Made by a program: the position numbers and the translations under genes. Below, one piece after another: positions 6,652 to 13,642 of a DNA stretch of 18,256 nucleotides (positions within the stretch are counted from its first letter, which is position 1; each line of letters opens with the position of its first letter). Under the pieces are notes generated by a model, which was given only the letters and a program-made list of their open reading frames with translations, ran no database searches and was not told the origin of the DNA. The stretch is from Nitrosopelagicus sp964511265 (GTDB lineage: Archaea > Thermoproteota > Nitrososphaeria > Nitrososphaerales > Nitrosopumilaceae): contig CAZEES010000023.1 in the NCBI GenBank assembly GCA_964511265.1, positions 1 to 18,256 on the forward strand, given 5' to 3'.

Positions 6652-7629
6652 TTACTTGTAACTTGGTTTAACTAAATCTGTTATATCTGACCAAGATTGT
6701 AAAATTTTTTCAAACATGTAAATAAGATCAAATAATGCAAGAGAAATTTGTTTTTTACTTTCCAATGATGAACGAATTTTAGAAATTTTTGTAAAATTAT
6801 TTCTTTGTAGAGTAATGGCATTAATTGCAAGATACCTATCATTAGAAATAAATGAATCAATTGATTTTATTTGTATTTCATCAATATCTTTTGCAAAACC
6901 ATATAGTTTTTTTAATTCAGTTTTAGATAGATTTGATTTTATTAGAGATTCAGCTAACTCAACAACAGTATCGCCAGCAATTTCAAGTGTATTTGCAGCA
7001 ATTCGATAATCAAGGATATCAATATTTTCAAGATTAAAGATACCTGCCAATCTAGTATCCATGATCGTACTACGGATTAATCTTACAAGAAGGAAATATT
7101 GTCTATTTATTTCAGCATCACGGTTTGCTATAGTTTCAAGATTCGTTTTATCTCCACTTTCTAAAGATGATACAACATCACTAAACATTCCAAGTGCAAT
7201 TGAGCTCATTCGTTTTAGAATGTTTTGTGGATTGACAGATGTTTCATCAAGTAAAAATTGAACAGAGATATTTGTTGCGTCTTCATCAATGATTTCCATT
7301 CCCACTAGTCTTCTCATAGAACCACGAACACTTTCTCTATCAGTAATTGAGATAGGAGATTTACTAACAATTCTAATAATATCAAACCCTAAAAGATATG
7401 CACCTGTAATTGTTGGAACAATACTTTCGCCCTTTGGCAGAGGATATGAAATTTTAATTTCTTTAGAAGGTTTCTTACTTAGTTGTGTTCTGATAGAAAG
7501 ATTATTTTGATTTGTTTCAATTTCAACTTGATTACTCTTGTCTAGATTATTTGCATCAATCCATTCTTTTGGTAAAGATACTAGAATACTACTTCCAATC
7601 TTTTGTAGGCGTCGAGTAAAGGTAGTCAA
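6652..7629 (-). CDS. Archaeal PhoU-like regulator with N-terminal AbrB/SpoVT-type domain
   Basis: The 325-residue protein starts with a swapped-hairpin AbrB-like DNA-binding segment (about 1-50: RRLQKIGSSILVSLPKEWID). A mostly helical region related to PhoU follows (about 115-320), with repeated helices such as MSSIALGMFSDVVSSLE and AANTLEIAGDTVVELAESL. This architecture is that of archaeal phosphate-uptake regulators, which are thought to act on phosphate transport genes. None of those genes is in this window, so the target is not evident here. The start is TTG at 7629-7627, which gives the expected MTTFTRRLQKIGSS terminus; AT-rich TATA-like DNA lies 20-28 bases upstream and no Shine-Dalgarno site is seen. 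The gene is divergent from the CoA cluster and end-to-end with the Nudix gene. Confidence 0.85.
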   Translation of the reverse strand: MTTFTRRLQKIGSSILVSLPKEWIDANNLDKSNQVEIETNQNNLSIRTQLSKKPSKEIKISYPLPKGESIVPTITGAYLLGFDIIRIVSKSPISITDRESVRGSMRRLVGMEIIDEDATNISVQFLLDETSVNPQNILKRMSSIALGMFSDVVSSLESGDKTNLETIANRDAEINRQYFLLVRLIRSTIMDTRLAGIFNLENIDILDYRIAANTLEIAGDTVVELAESLIKSNLSKTELKKLYGFAKDIDEIQIKSIDSFISNDRYLAINAITLQRNNFTKISKIRSSLESKKQISLALFDLIYMFEKILQSWSDITDLVKPSYK

Positions 7630-7640
7630 TTTATACTAAT

Positions 7641-7670
7641 TTATATTATTTAAGCCAAGTATTAATATTT
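7641..7670. promoter_or_regulatory. Divergent promoter elements between the PhoU-like gene and the CoA cluster
   Basis: The 65-base gap holds two TATA-like boxes. On the minus strand TTAAATAAT (7653-7645) is about 20-24 bases before the PhoU-like TTG. On the plus strand TTAATATTT (7662-7670) is centred about 29 bases before the pantoate kinase ATG at 7695. Both positions favour leaderless or nearly leaderless transcripts. The two promoters lie almost back to back. Confidence 0.45.
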
Positions 7671-7694
7671 TCCATCTATGTCGGTTTGATCATA

Positions 7695-8585
7695 ATGGCG
7701 ACAGCATTTTGTCCAGCTCACATTACAGGTTTCTTTAAAGCCGAATTAGACAAAGATGATTCAAAACAGCTTGGTTCACTAGGTGCAGGATTTTCTATAC
7801 AAAAAGGTGTCAAGACTACAGTTACAATTAGAGATAAAACAAAACATGACATTGCAAACTTTACAATCAAAGTAAATGGATTTGAATCAGGCGATATGCG
7901 AGTATCAGAATTAGTTCTTAGTAAATTTTCTACAAAAGGAAAATTCATTGATGTAACACATGAAATTGATGTTCCAGTTGGTTATGGTTTTGGCTGTAGT
8001 GCAGCAGTTGCATTATCATTATCTATTGCATTAAATGATGCCTTGGGATGTAAATTGTCTAAAATTCAAGTAGCACAGATTGCTCATGATGTTGAAATAG
8101 AGTGTAAGACTGGACTGGGAGATGTTTTGGCCTCATATCACGGAGGATTTGAGATCAGAGTAAAACCTGGGGCACCGGGAATTGGTGAAGTTAAAAAAAT
8201 TGATTCAAAGGAAAAACGCGATGTTATCATAATTTGTTTTAATCCAATTTCAACAAAAAAATTTCTCAAGGAACGAATCTCAACAATTAATGGTTTGGGA
8301 GGAAAGATGGTCAATAAACTAATTGAGAGTAACGATACAGAAGAATTTCAAGATATGTCAGTAAAATTTGCAAAGTATGTTGACGTAATAACACCAAAAA
8401 TGAATGAAGTGATTACTCTTTTACATAAAAATGGAATTAAATGTGGAGTAGCATTATTTGGTGAGACGATTTTTTCACTAGTAACAAAAGATCAAAAACA
8501 TAAGGTAAAAAAAATTCTAAAACAATTTGATGAGGGATTGATTATTACATCAAAGATTGATAATTCTGGTGCCAGATTACAGTAA
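7695..8585 (+). CDS. Pantoate kinase (archaeal GHMP-family, CoA synthesis)
   Basis: The protein phosphorylates pantoate with ATP to 4-phosphopantoate, the first step of the archaeal branch to CoA. It belongs to the GHMP kinase superfamily: the glycine/serine-rich ATP loop reads PVGYGFGCSAAVALS, and the N-terminal PAHITGFF plus the later GLGDVLASYHGGFEIRVKPG are hallmarks of this kinase (COG1829). From the ATG at 7695 it is 296 residues. An in-frame TTG at 7686 would add three residues, but the ATG gives the normal short lead into PAHITGFF and fits the upstream TATA spacing better. The next gene, eight bases downstream, encodes phosphopantothenate synthetase, its direct pathway partner, which strengthens the call. 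Confidence 0.93.
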   Translation: MATAFCPAHITGFFKAELDKDDSKQLGSLGAGFSIQKGVKTTVTIRDKTKHDIANFTIKVNGFESGDMRVSELVLSKFSTKGKFIDVTHEIDVPVGYGFGCSAAVALSLSIALNDALGCKLSKIQVAQIAHDVEIECKTGLGDVLASYHGGFEIRVKPGAPGIGEVKKIDSKEKRDVIIICFNPISTKKFLKERISTINGLGGKMVNKLIESNDTEEFQDMSVKFAKYVDVITPKMNEVITLLHKNGIKCGVALFGETIFSLVTKDQKHKVKKILKQFDEGLIITSKIDNSGARLQ

Positions 8586-8593
8586 ATTTTTTG

Positions 8594-9334
8594 ATGCATA
8601 TGAATATTCCAAAGTCTCATCCTCGATATTTGTCTCTTCAAGTTAGAGAAAAGTTGGTTGATGGTTTTGATAATAATTTAGTTGCAAAAGAAGGATTGTT
8701 AGCTCATGGAAGAGGGGAGGCATTTGATTATCTCATTGGGGAGAAAACAACAAGATCTGCAAAAAACGCTATCAAGGCTGCAGCACATATGCTAACTCAG
8801 GCACAAAATTCTGTTATTTCAGTTAATGGAAATTTTGCTGCACTTTGTCCGAAAGAGATTATCCAGTTAGCAAAAATAACAAACTCAAAGATAGAAGTAA
8901 ATTTATTTTATTCAAGTGAAAAACGAAAAAAAGCAATTTCAAAAATTTTGAAAAAATCTGGTGCAAAAGAAATTTTAGGAATAACCAAAAAACAGTCTAC
9001 AAAACTAAAGGGAATTGACAGTGCAAGGAGAATTGTTGATAAGAACGGTATTTTTTCTGCTGATGTGGTATTAGTTCCATTGGAAGATGGAGACAGGACA
9101 ATTGCTCTGAAAAAGGCAAAAAAGAAGATTATTACATTTGATCTAAACCCTCTTTCTAGAACTGCTCAAGCAGCTGATGTGACAATTGTTGATAATGTTA
9201 CTCGTGCCATGAAATTACTTGTTTCTGAATCGAAAAAATCGAGAAAGAAAATTACATTTGATAACAAAAAGAATCTAAAATCTGCAATTTTAGAAATTCG
9301 CAAAAATCTTGAGAGGAGAGCAAAAAATGCCTAA
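8594..9334 (+). CDS. 4-phosphopantoate--beta-alanine ligase (phosphopantothenate synthetase)
   Basis: This enzyme joins 4-phosphopantoate and beta-alanine at the cost of ATP to make 4'-phosphopantothenate. It replaces the bacterial order of condensation then phosphorylation. The family (COG1701) signatures are clear: IPKSHPRYLSL at the N-terminus, then GLLAHGRGEAFDYLIGEKTT, ISVNGNFAALCP, and a late LVPLEDGDRT followed by ITFDLNPLSRTAQAADVTIVDN, near the nucleotide site. The start is ambiguous between ATG 8594 and ATG 8600 (246 or 244 residues); a TTG at 8591 is less likely. It follows pantoate kinase directly, and its last eight bases overlap panB, so all three appear to be one message. Confidence 0.93.
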   Translation: MHMNIPKSHPRYLSLQVREKLVDGFDNNLVAKEGLLAHGRGEAFDYLIGEKTTRSAKNAIKAAAHMLTQAQNSVISVNGNFAALCPKEIIQLAKITNSKIEVNLFYSSEKRKKAISKILKKSGAKEILGITKKQSTKLKGIDSARRIVDKNGIFSADVVLVPLEDGDRTIALKKAKKKIITFDLNPLSRTAQAADVTIVDNVTRAMKLLVSESKKSRKKITFDNKKNLKSAILEIRKNLERRAKNA

Positions 9335-10142
9335 GACAGTAAAGGATATCATTCAAATGAAATCTAATGAGAAAATCACTGTTTTAACAGGATATGATTC
9401 AACAATGACCACACTATGTGATAATGTGGATGTTATTCTAGTTGGAGATAGTGCCGGAATGGTGATGCTCGGGTATAATGATACTCGTGATGTAACAATG
9501 GAGGATATGATACGTTTTACAACTGCTGTAAAAAATGCAAAAACTGATTCATTAATTGTTACTGATCTTCCAATTAATTCCTATGAAACTGAAGATTCTG
9601 CAATAACTAATTCAAAAAGACTTGTACAAGCAGGAGCACATGCAGTAAAATTAGAAGGAGGAAAAGAAGTTGCTAGAATTATCAAAGCACTAGTAGATTC
9701 TGGTATTCCAGTAATGGGACATTTAGGATTACTTCCACAAACTGCAGAGAAATATTCTGTTCAAGCAAAGAAAAGTGAAGATGCGATTGCATTGATTGAA
9801 GATGCTAAGATCCTAGAAGAAGCAGGTGTATTCAGTATTGTTTTAGAGATGGTAACTAGTGATGTAACAGAAATTATTACAAAAATGGTCAAAGTTCCAA
9901 CAATAGGCATTGGTTCAGGCATAGATTGTGATGGTCAGGTACTAGTAGTTCATGACATGTTAGGCATGTTTGAGAAAATAAAGCCAAAATTTGCTAAAAG
10001 ATATCTAAATTTGTCTGAAGAGATTAGAAATGCAGTAAATTCGTATGTCAATGATGTAAAAGAAAAACGATTTCCTGAGAATGATCATACATTTTCCATG
10101 GAAAAAGACGAGTTAGAGAAGTTGGAGAAAGAAATTGTCTAA
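9327..10142 (+). CDS. panB: 3-methyl-2-oxobutanoate hydroxymethyltransferase (ketopantoate hydroxymethyltransferase)
   Basis: PanB transfers a hydroxymethyl group to 2-oxoisovalerate to give ketopantoate, the first committed step toward pantoate. The 271-residue protein shows the family landmarks: KTVKDIIQMK at the N-terminus, GDSAGMVMLGY (metal-binding region), VTDLP, AVKLEGG, MGHLGLLPQ and the late VLEMV segment that carries the catalytic Glu. GIGSGIDCDGQVLVVHDMLGM is also typical. The start is ATG 9327, not the upstream TTG 9309, because a purine-rich GAGGAGAG Shine-Dalgarno-like sequence lies a few bases before it and the protein then begins MPKTVKDII as in the family. It overlaps the previous gene by eight bases. 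Ketopantoate reductase is not in the window. Confidence 0.95.
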   Translation: MPKTVKDIIQMKSNEKITVLTGYDSTMTTLCDNVDVILVGDSAGMVMLGYNDTRDVTMEDMIRFTTAVKNAKTDSLIVTDLPINSYETEDSAITNSKRLVQAGAHAVKLEGGKEVARIIKALVDSGIPVMGHLGLLPQTAEKYSVQAKKSEDAIALIEDAKILEEAGVFSIVLEMVTSDVTEIITKMVKVPTIGIGSGIDCDGQVLVVHDMLGMFEKIKPKFAKRYLNLSEEIRNAVNSYVNDVKEKRFPENDHTFSMEKDELEKLEKEIV

Positions 10143-11370
10143 GAAAAAATTGCCACATCCATCACTTGACATTGTTGAAAGTTATGGTACTGAATTAACC
10201 GGGAAAAACATTGTTCTTTGTGTTGCAGGTTCAGTTGCGGCATACAAATCAATTGAGCTTGCCAGACTACTAATGCGACACGGTGCAAATGTCCGATGTG
10301 TGATGTCAAATGCCAGTACAAAACTTATCAAACCTGACTATATGAAATGGGCTACTGGGAATAATGTTATTACAAAATTAACTGGAGATATGGAACATAT
10401 CAAACTGGCTGACTACAAGAGATCTGATTTACTTATTGTATACCCTTCAACTGCAAACACCTTAGGAAAACTAGCAACTGGAATAGATGATACACCAATT
10501 TCTACAGTTCTTACCGTAGCATTTGGTTCTAAAATCCCAATAATTATGGGTCTTGCGATGCATCGCTCGATGTATGAAAATGCTGCAGTTCGAAAAAATA
10601 TGGAATTTCTAAGAAAAAAGATAGATTTTGTTTCACCACAGATGATCGAAGGTAAAGCAAAAGCACCAGAACCAGAAGATGTCCTATCATTTGTACTAAA
10701 GAAATTTGGCGGTTCAGAGAAATTACGTGGAAAGAAGGTTTTGATGACTGCAGGTCCAACAGTAGAAAAGATAGATTCAGTTCGCGTAATAACAAATCAA
10801 AGTTCAGGTAGAACTGGTACATTGTTAGCTTCAGAATTGGTTTCAGCAGGAGCTAAGGTCACATTGATTTATGGTCCAGGAACAAGCGATCCACCAAAAG
10901 GTGCAAAGGTGATCCGAGTCAATTCTGTTGATGAAATGACTAAGGCCGTTAAAGAATGTCTGAAGAAAAAATTCGATATTGCGATAATGGCTGCTGCTGC
11001 ATCAGATTATGTGGTCAAAAATGGAATCTCAGGCAAGATAAAAAGTGACAAAAAGGAAATCAATGTGAAACTTGTAAAAGCGCCAAAGATTATTGATGTT
11101 ATAAAAAATAAACAAAAAGACATTTTCCTTGTTGGTTTCAAAGCAGAAACTGACATTTCTAAGAAGGAACTTGTCAATCGTGCAAAAAAGAAACTAAAAG
11201 AATCTAATGCAGATATGATAATTGCAAACGATATTGGTCGTAATTATAACAAAGATACAAGCTATAATGAAATAATTATTGTAAATTCTAAAGGGACAAT
11301 AAATGTTCCAAGGACTAAAAAAGAGAGACTCTCCAGAATAATTTGTAAAAACATTGAAAAAAGATTCTAA
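10135..11370 (+). CDS. coaBC: Bifunctional phosphopantothenoylcysteine synthetase/decarboxylase
   Basis: The 411-residue fusion joins cysteine to 4'-phosphopantothenate and decarboxylates the product to 4'-phosphopantetheine. The N-terminal flavoprotein half (about 22-190) has the FMN-binding VAGSVAAYKSIELARLL, the likely catalytic H88 in EHIKLADY, the PSTANTLGKLATGI stretch and the substrate motif in its archaeal form LAMHRSMYEN. The C-terminal CoaB half (about 199-411) has VLMTAGPTVEKIDSVRVITN followed by SSGRTG, then AAAASDYVV, KAPKIID and GFKAET. The start is TTG 10135, with a GGAG about eight bases upstream inside panB, giving an eight-base overlap. I do not see the ACG-type flap cysteine found in bacterial CoaC. 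That may be normal for archaeal enzymes. Confidence 0.94.
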   Translation: MSKKKLPHPSLDIVESYGTELTGKNIVLCVAGSVAAYKSIELARLLMRHGANVRCVMSNASTKLIKPDYMKWATGNNVITKLTGDMEHIKLADYKRSDLLIVYPSTANTLGKLATGIDDTPISTVLTVAFGSKIPIIMGLAMHRSMYENAAVRKNMEFLRKKIDFVSPQMIEGKAKAPEPEDVLSFVLKKFGGSEKLRGKKVLMTAGPTVEKIDSVRVITNQSSGRTGTLLASELVSAGAKVTLIYGPGTSDPPKGAKVIRVNSVDEMTKAVKECLKKKFDIAIMAAAASDYVVKNGISGKIKSDKKEINVKLVKAPKIIDVIKNKQKDIFLVGFKAETDISKKELVNRAKKKLKESNADMIIANDIGRNYNKDTSYNEIIIVNSKGTINVPRTKKERLSRIICKNIEKRF

Positions 11371-12199
11371 AGGGACAAAATACAAACAACGTACCATTTC
11401 AGTTTGGAATGAAGTAGCACAATTTTATCATAAGAGATGGGCAAAAAGTGAAACTGGGCCGTTTGCTGTAACAAAGAAGCTTTTGGATTCATCTAAAATA
11501 AAAAGAGGCGATAATGTTTTGGATCTTGCATGTGGAACGGGTCTTGTTACAAAAAAACTAATTAGAAAAGTTGGGAATGATGGACAGGTTTATGCAATAG
11601 ATTCATCAGAATCTGCAATCAAAATAGCTAAAAAATGGACCGGTGCTGTTAAGAATTTACATTTTGTGAGAGCAGATGCTGAGAAAGTCCAGTTTAAGAC
11701 ACAATTTGATGCAATAACATGTCAGTATGCACTGTTCTTTTTTCCAAATGAACAGAAAGTGTTGCGAAACATGAAGAGGGTTTTAAAGAAAAAAGGGACA
11801 ATCACACTAGCAGTCCATGGAAAATATAATGTTCCATACTTTGATTGTATTTTAGAACCAATAAAGAAGATGATACCTGACTATCTACCCAAATATCCAG
11901 AGATGGATAGGTTTGGTACAAAAGAAACCTTTGCTTCTGCAATCAAGAAAGCGGGGTTTAAGAAAATTGTTGTAAGGAAATTTGTTTTTCAATATAGTCC
12001 AGGTATGTTTTCAGATTACTGGAATGATTACAAAAGACATCTATCAAAGCCTCTAAAAGAAAAATTTGACACTTTGAGTGCATATCAAAAGAAAAATCTT
12101 AGAGAAATGATCAAGGATAATACCCTAGCATATACAAAGAAAGATGGAAAGATTATTTTTCCATGGGAAGTTTTAGTTTTAACTGCCAAAAATCAATAG
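11354..12199 (+). CDS. Class I SAM-dependent methyltransferase (UbiE/COQ5-like fold)
   Basis: The 281-residue protein has a Rossmann SAM-binding core: motif I VLDLACGTG (55-63), an acidic residue after strand 2 for the SAM ribose (D83 in YAIDSS), a D108-containing RADAE for the adenine, and the motif IV-like FDAITCQYALFFFP. The arrangement ITVWN-like/AQFYHKRW before motif I and the LRNMKRVLKKKGTITLAV segment are typical of UbiE/COQ5-type small-molecule methyltransferases. The substrate cannot be named. It starts at TTG 11354, 17 bases inside coaBC, and no other in-frame start precedes motif I at a sensible place. The overlap suggests it is the last gene of the CoA transcription unit, though a role in CoA synthesis is not implied by that alone. 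Confidence 0.85.
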   Translation: MKKDSKGTKYKQRTISVWNEVAQFYHKRWAKSETGPFAVTKKLLDSSKIKRGDNVLDLACGTGLVTKKLIRKVGNDGQVYAIDSSESAIKIAKKWTGAVKNLHFVRADAEKVQFKTQFDAITCQYALFFFPNEQKVLRNMKRVLKKKGTITLAVHGKYNVPYFDCILEPIKKMIPDYLPKYPEMDRFGTKETFASAIKKAGFKKIVVRKFVFQYSPGMFSDYWNDYKRHLSKPLKEKFDTLSAYQKKNLREMIKDNTLAYTKKDGKIIFPWEVLVLTAKNQ

Positions 12200-12206
12200 A
12201 CATCAA

Positions 12207-12215
12207 ACATAAATT
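12207..12215 (+). promoter_or_regulatory. Candidate TATA box of the M24 peptidase gene
   Basis: ACATAAATT is centred 25-28 bases upstream of the two TTG codons at 12236 and 12239, which is the archaeal TATA distance for a leaderless transcript. The 36-base gap contains no Shine-Dalgarno motif and no clear T-run terminator after the methyltransferase gene, so readthrough from the CoA operon is also possible. Confidence 0.35.
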
Positions 12216-12235
12216 CAGATTATTAGGCATAAAGA

Positions 12236-13306
12236 TTGTTGAAAGTTAGAAGAAAGCGACTTTTGAAAAACTGTAAAGAGATTACAGGTTGCGATATGAT
12301 AGTAGCGTTAGAACCTGAAAATCTGTTTTACCTGACTGGATTTTGGGGAGAGGCAATTGGAATTTTAGAAAAGAATGGAAAAACAACCATAATTGCTCCA
12401 GAACTAGAAGTTGGTCGAGCAAAAGAGGAAGGAATTGACTGCGAGGTGATTCAGTCTGATCGCGGTATGAGTTCTTTACTAACATTGAAGAAATTTCTAA
12501 AAGGAAAAGTCTGTACAGATTGCCAGAATTATTCTGTTATGCAATCACTAAAAAAATCATTCCCAAAAATAAAGAGCTCGATTGATCCATTCAATAAATC
12601 ACGAGAGATTAAAGATGACAATGAAATTAAAATTCTAAAAAAGGCATCTAAGATAATTGATGAGATGTTTGGAATTTGCCAGAAAAAAATTAAAACTGGA
12701 CTAAAAGAATCAGAGCTTCAAGCAATTCTAATGTCATATGCAGTTGAAAATGAAATGTTTGATACGGGTTATCGTTCTACATTAAATCCATTAATCATAG
12801 CGGGCGGTCCAAATGGTGCATTGCCTCATGCACAAGTAACAAATAGAAAATTTAAAAAAAATGAATTGATAGTTGTTGATTTAACATTACGTTACAAGAG
12901 TTATGTTTCAGATGCAACACGAACATTTGCACTAGGAAAAATTTCTGATGAAGAAAAAAATGTTTATGAAATTGTTAGAGAATCACAAAAAGCTGGACTA
13001 AAATCTGTAAAACCAAAGATAGATTGTAAAAAAATTGATGATGCATGTAGAAAAATTATTGATGAATCAGGATATGGAAAGTACTTTATTCATTCCACGG
13101 GACATGGTATTGGATTAGATGTACATGAACTGCCAACCATTGGACCTAGAAGTTCTACAAAGTTAGAAAAAAATATGGCAATAACTGTAGAACCTGGAAT
13201 TTACATTCCAAACAAGTTTGGTGTAAGAATTGAAGATTCATTAATTGTAACGCAGAAAAATCCAATTCTTTTACATAAATTCACAAAAGAATTGTGTGTT
13301 GTTTAA
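12236..13306 (+). CDS. M24-family metallopeptidase (Xaa-Pro dipeptidase/aminopeptidase type)
   Basis: The 356-residue protein combines a creatinase-like N-terminal domain (about 1-125, including EPENLFYLTGFWGEA) with a pita-bread M24 catalytic domain. The five dinuclear metal ligands are all present in order: D215 in IVVDLT, D226 in VSDATR, H290 in STGHGIG, E319 in TVEPGIY and E333 in VRIEDS. H198 in ALPHAQ and H297 in VHELP also match prolidase-type enzymes. It probably removes N-terminal residues before proline or cleaves Xaa-Pro dipeptides in the cytoplasm, but this family also includes non-proline enzymes. The start is TTG 12236 or 12239; no ATG lies near. A T6 run directly follows the stop. 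Confidence 0.93.
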   Translation: MLKVRRKRLLKNCKEITGCDMIVALEPENLFYLTGFWGEAIGILEKNGKTTIIAPELEVGRAKEEGIDCEVIQSDRGMSSLLTLKKFLKGKVCTDCQNYSVMQSLKKSFPKIKSSIDPFNKSREIKDDNEIKILKKASKIIDEMFGICQKKIKTGLKESELQAILMSYAVENEMFDTGYRSTLNPLIIAGGPNGALPHAQVTNRKFKKNELIVVDLTLRYKSYVSDATRTFALGKISDEEKNVYEIVRESQKAGLKSVKPKIDCKKIDDACRKIIDESGYGKYFIHSTGHGIGLDVHELPTIGPRSSTKLEKNMAITVEPGIYIPNKFGVRIEDSLIVTQKNPILLHKFTKELCVV

Positions 13307-13312
13307 TTTTTT
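13307..13312 (+). terminator. T6 tract after the M24 peptidase gene
   Basis: Six consecutive T residues follow the TAA stop of the peptidase gene immediately. Archaeal termination uses U-rich tracts read by RNA polymerase and FttA, without a hairpin, so this is a plausible terminator. It is short, and other T-runs are common in this genome. Confidence 0.35.
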
Positions 13313-13334
13313 GAGGCTAGATGGATCAAAAGAG

Positions 13335-13340
13335 TTTATG
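13335..13340 (+). promoter_or_regulatory. Candidate TATA-like box of sepF
   Basis: TTTATG at 13335-13340 is centred about 27 bases upstream of the GTG start at 13364. The 57-base gap has no Shine-Dalgarno motif close to the GTG, which fits a leaderless message. The box is a weak match. Confidence 0.3.
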
Positions 13341-13363
13341 AGGGTGTAGATCTCCAATAAGCT

Positions 13364-13642
13364 GTGCAAAAAGAAGTGAATACAACGTATTTGAAGGCAA
13401 TCACTATTCGTGATCCTAGTGATTTACATTCAATAAAAGAAGACATCAAAAAAGGAATGGTTCTCATTTTGAGAGTTACACCGTTAGCACAGAAAGATGT
13501 TGAGAAATTACGCAAGGTTGTAGAAGAGCTTTATGTTATTGCACGAAATGCAGAGGCTGATATTGCCAGATTAGGAGAAGAAAGAATCATTGTGACCCCA
13601 CCAAATGTAAAAATTTGGAAGCCGGATTATGATTTAAAATAA
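13364..13642 (+). CDS. sepF: SepF-family cell-division protein (DUF552), core domain only
   Basis: The 92-residue protein is essentially the SepF core: YLKAITIRDPSDLHSIKEDI, then GMVLILRVTPLAQKDVEKLRK and finally ADIARLGEERIIVTPPNVKIW. SepF polymerises and tethers FtsZ to the membrane in archaea with FtsZ-based division. Thaumarchaea divide mainly with CdvABC but also carry FtsZ- and SepF-like proteins, so the role here is uncertain. Unlike described archaeal SepF proteins, this one has no N-terminal amphipathic membrane-targeting helix: the core begins about nine residues in, and an in-frame TAA lies two codons upstream of the GTG start, so no longer form is possible in this frame. The gene overlaps the 3' end of the convergent fttA by nine bases. 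Confidence 0.85.
   Translation: MQKEVNTTYLKAITIRDPSDLHSIKEDIKKGMVLILRVTPLAQKDVEKLRKVVEELYVIARNAEADIARLGEERIIVTPPNVKIWKPDYDLK

Noticed and set aside
9309..9326. Upstream TTG as start of panB
   Set aside because: It would deepen the overlap and skip the good purine-rich ribosome site directly before ATG 9327.
10544..10822. Minus-strand frame inside coaBC
   Set aside because: Antisense to conserved enzyme motifs, with no start signal or recognisable domain.
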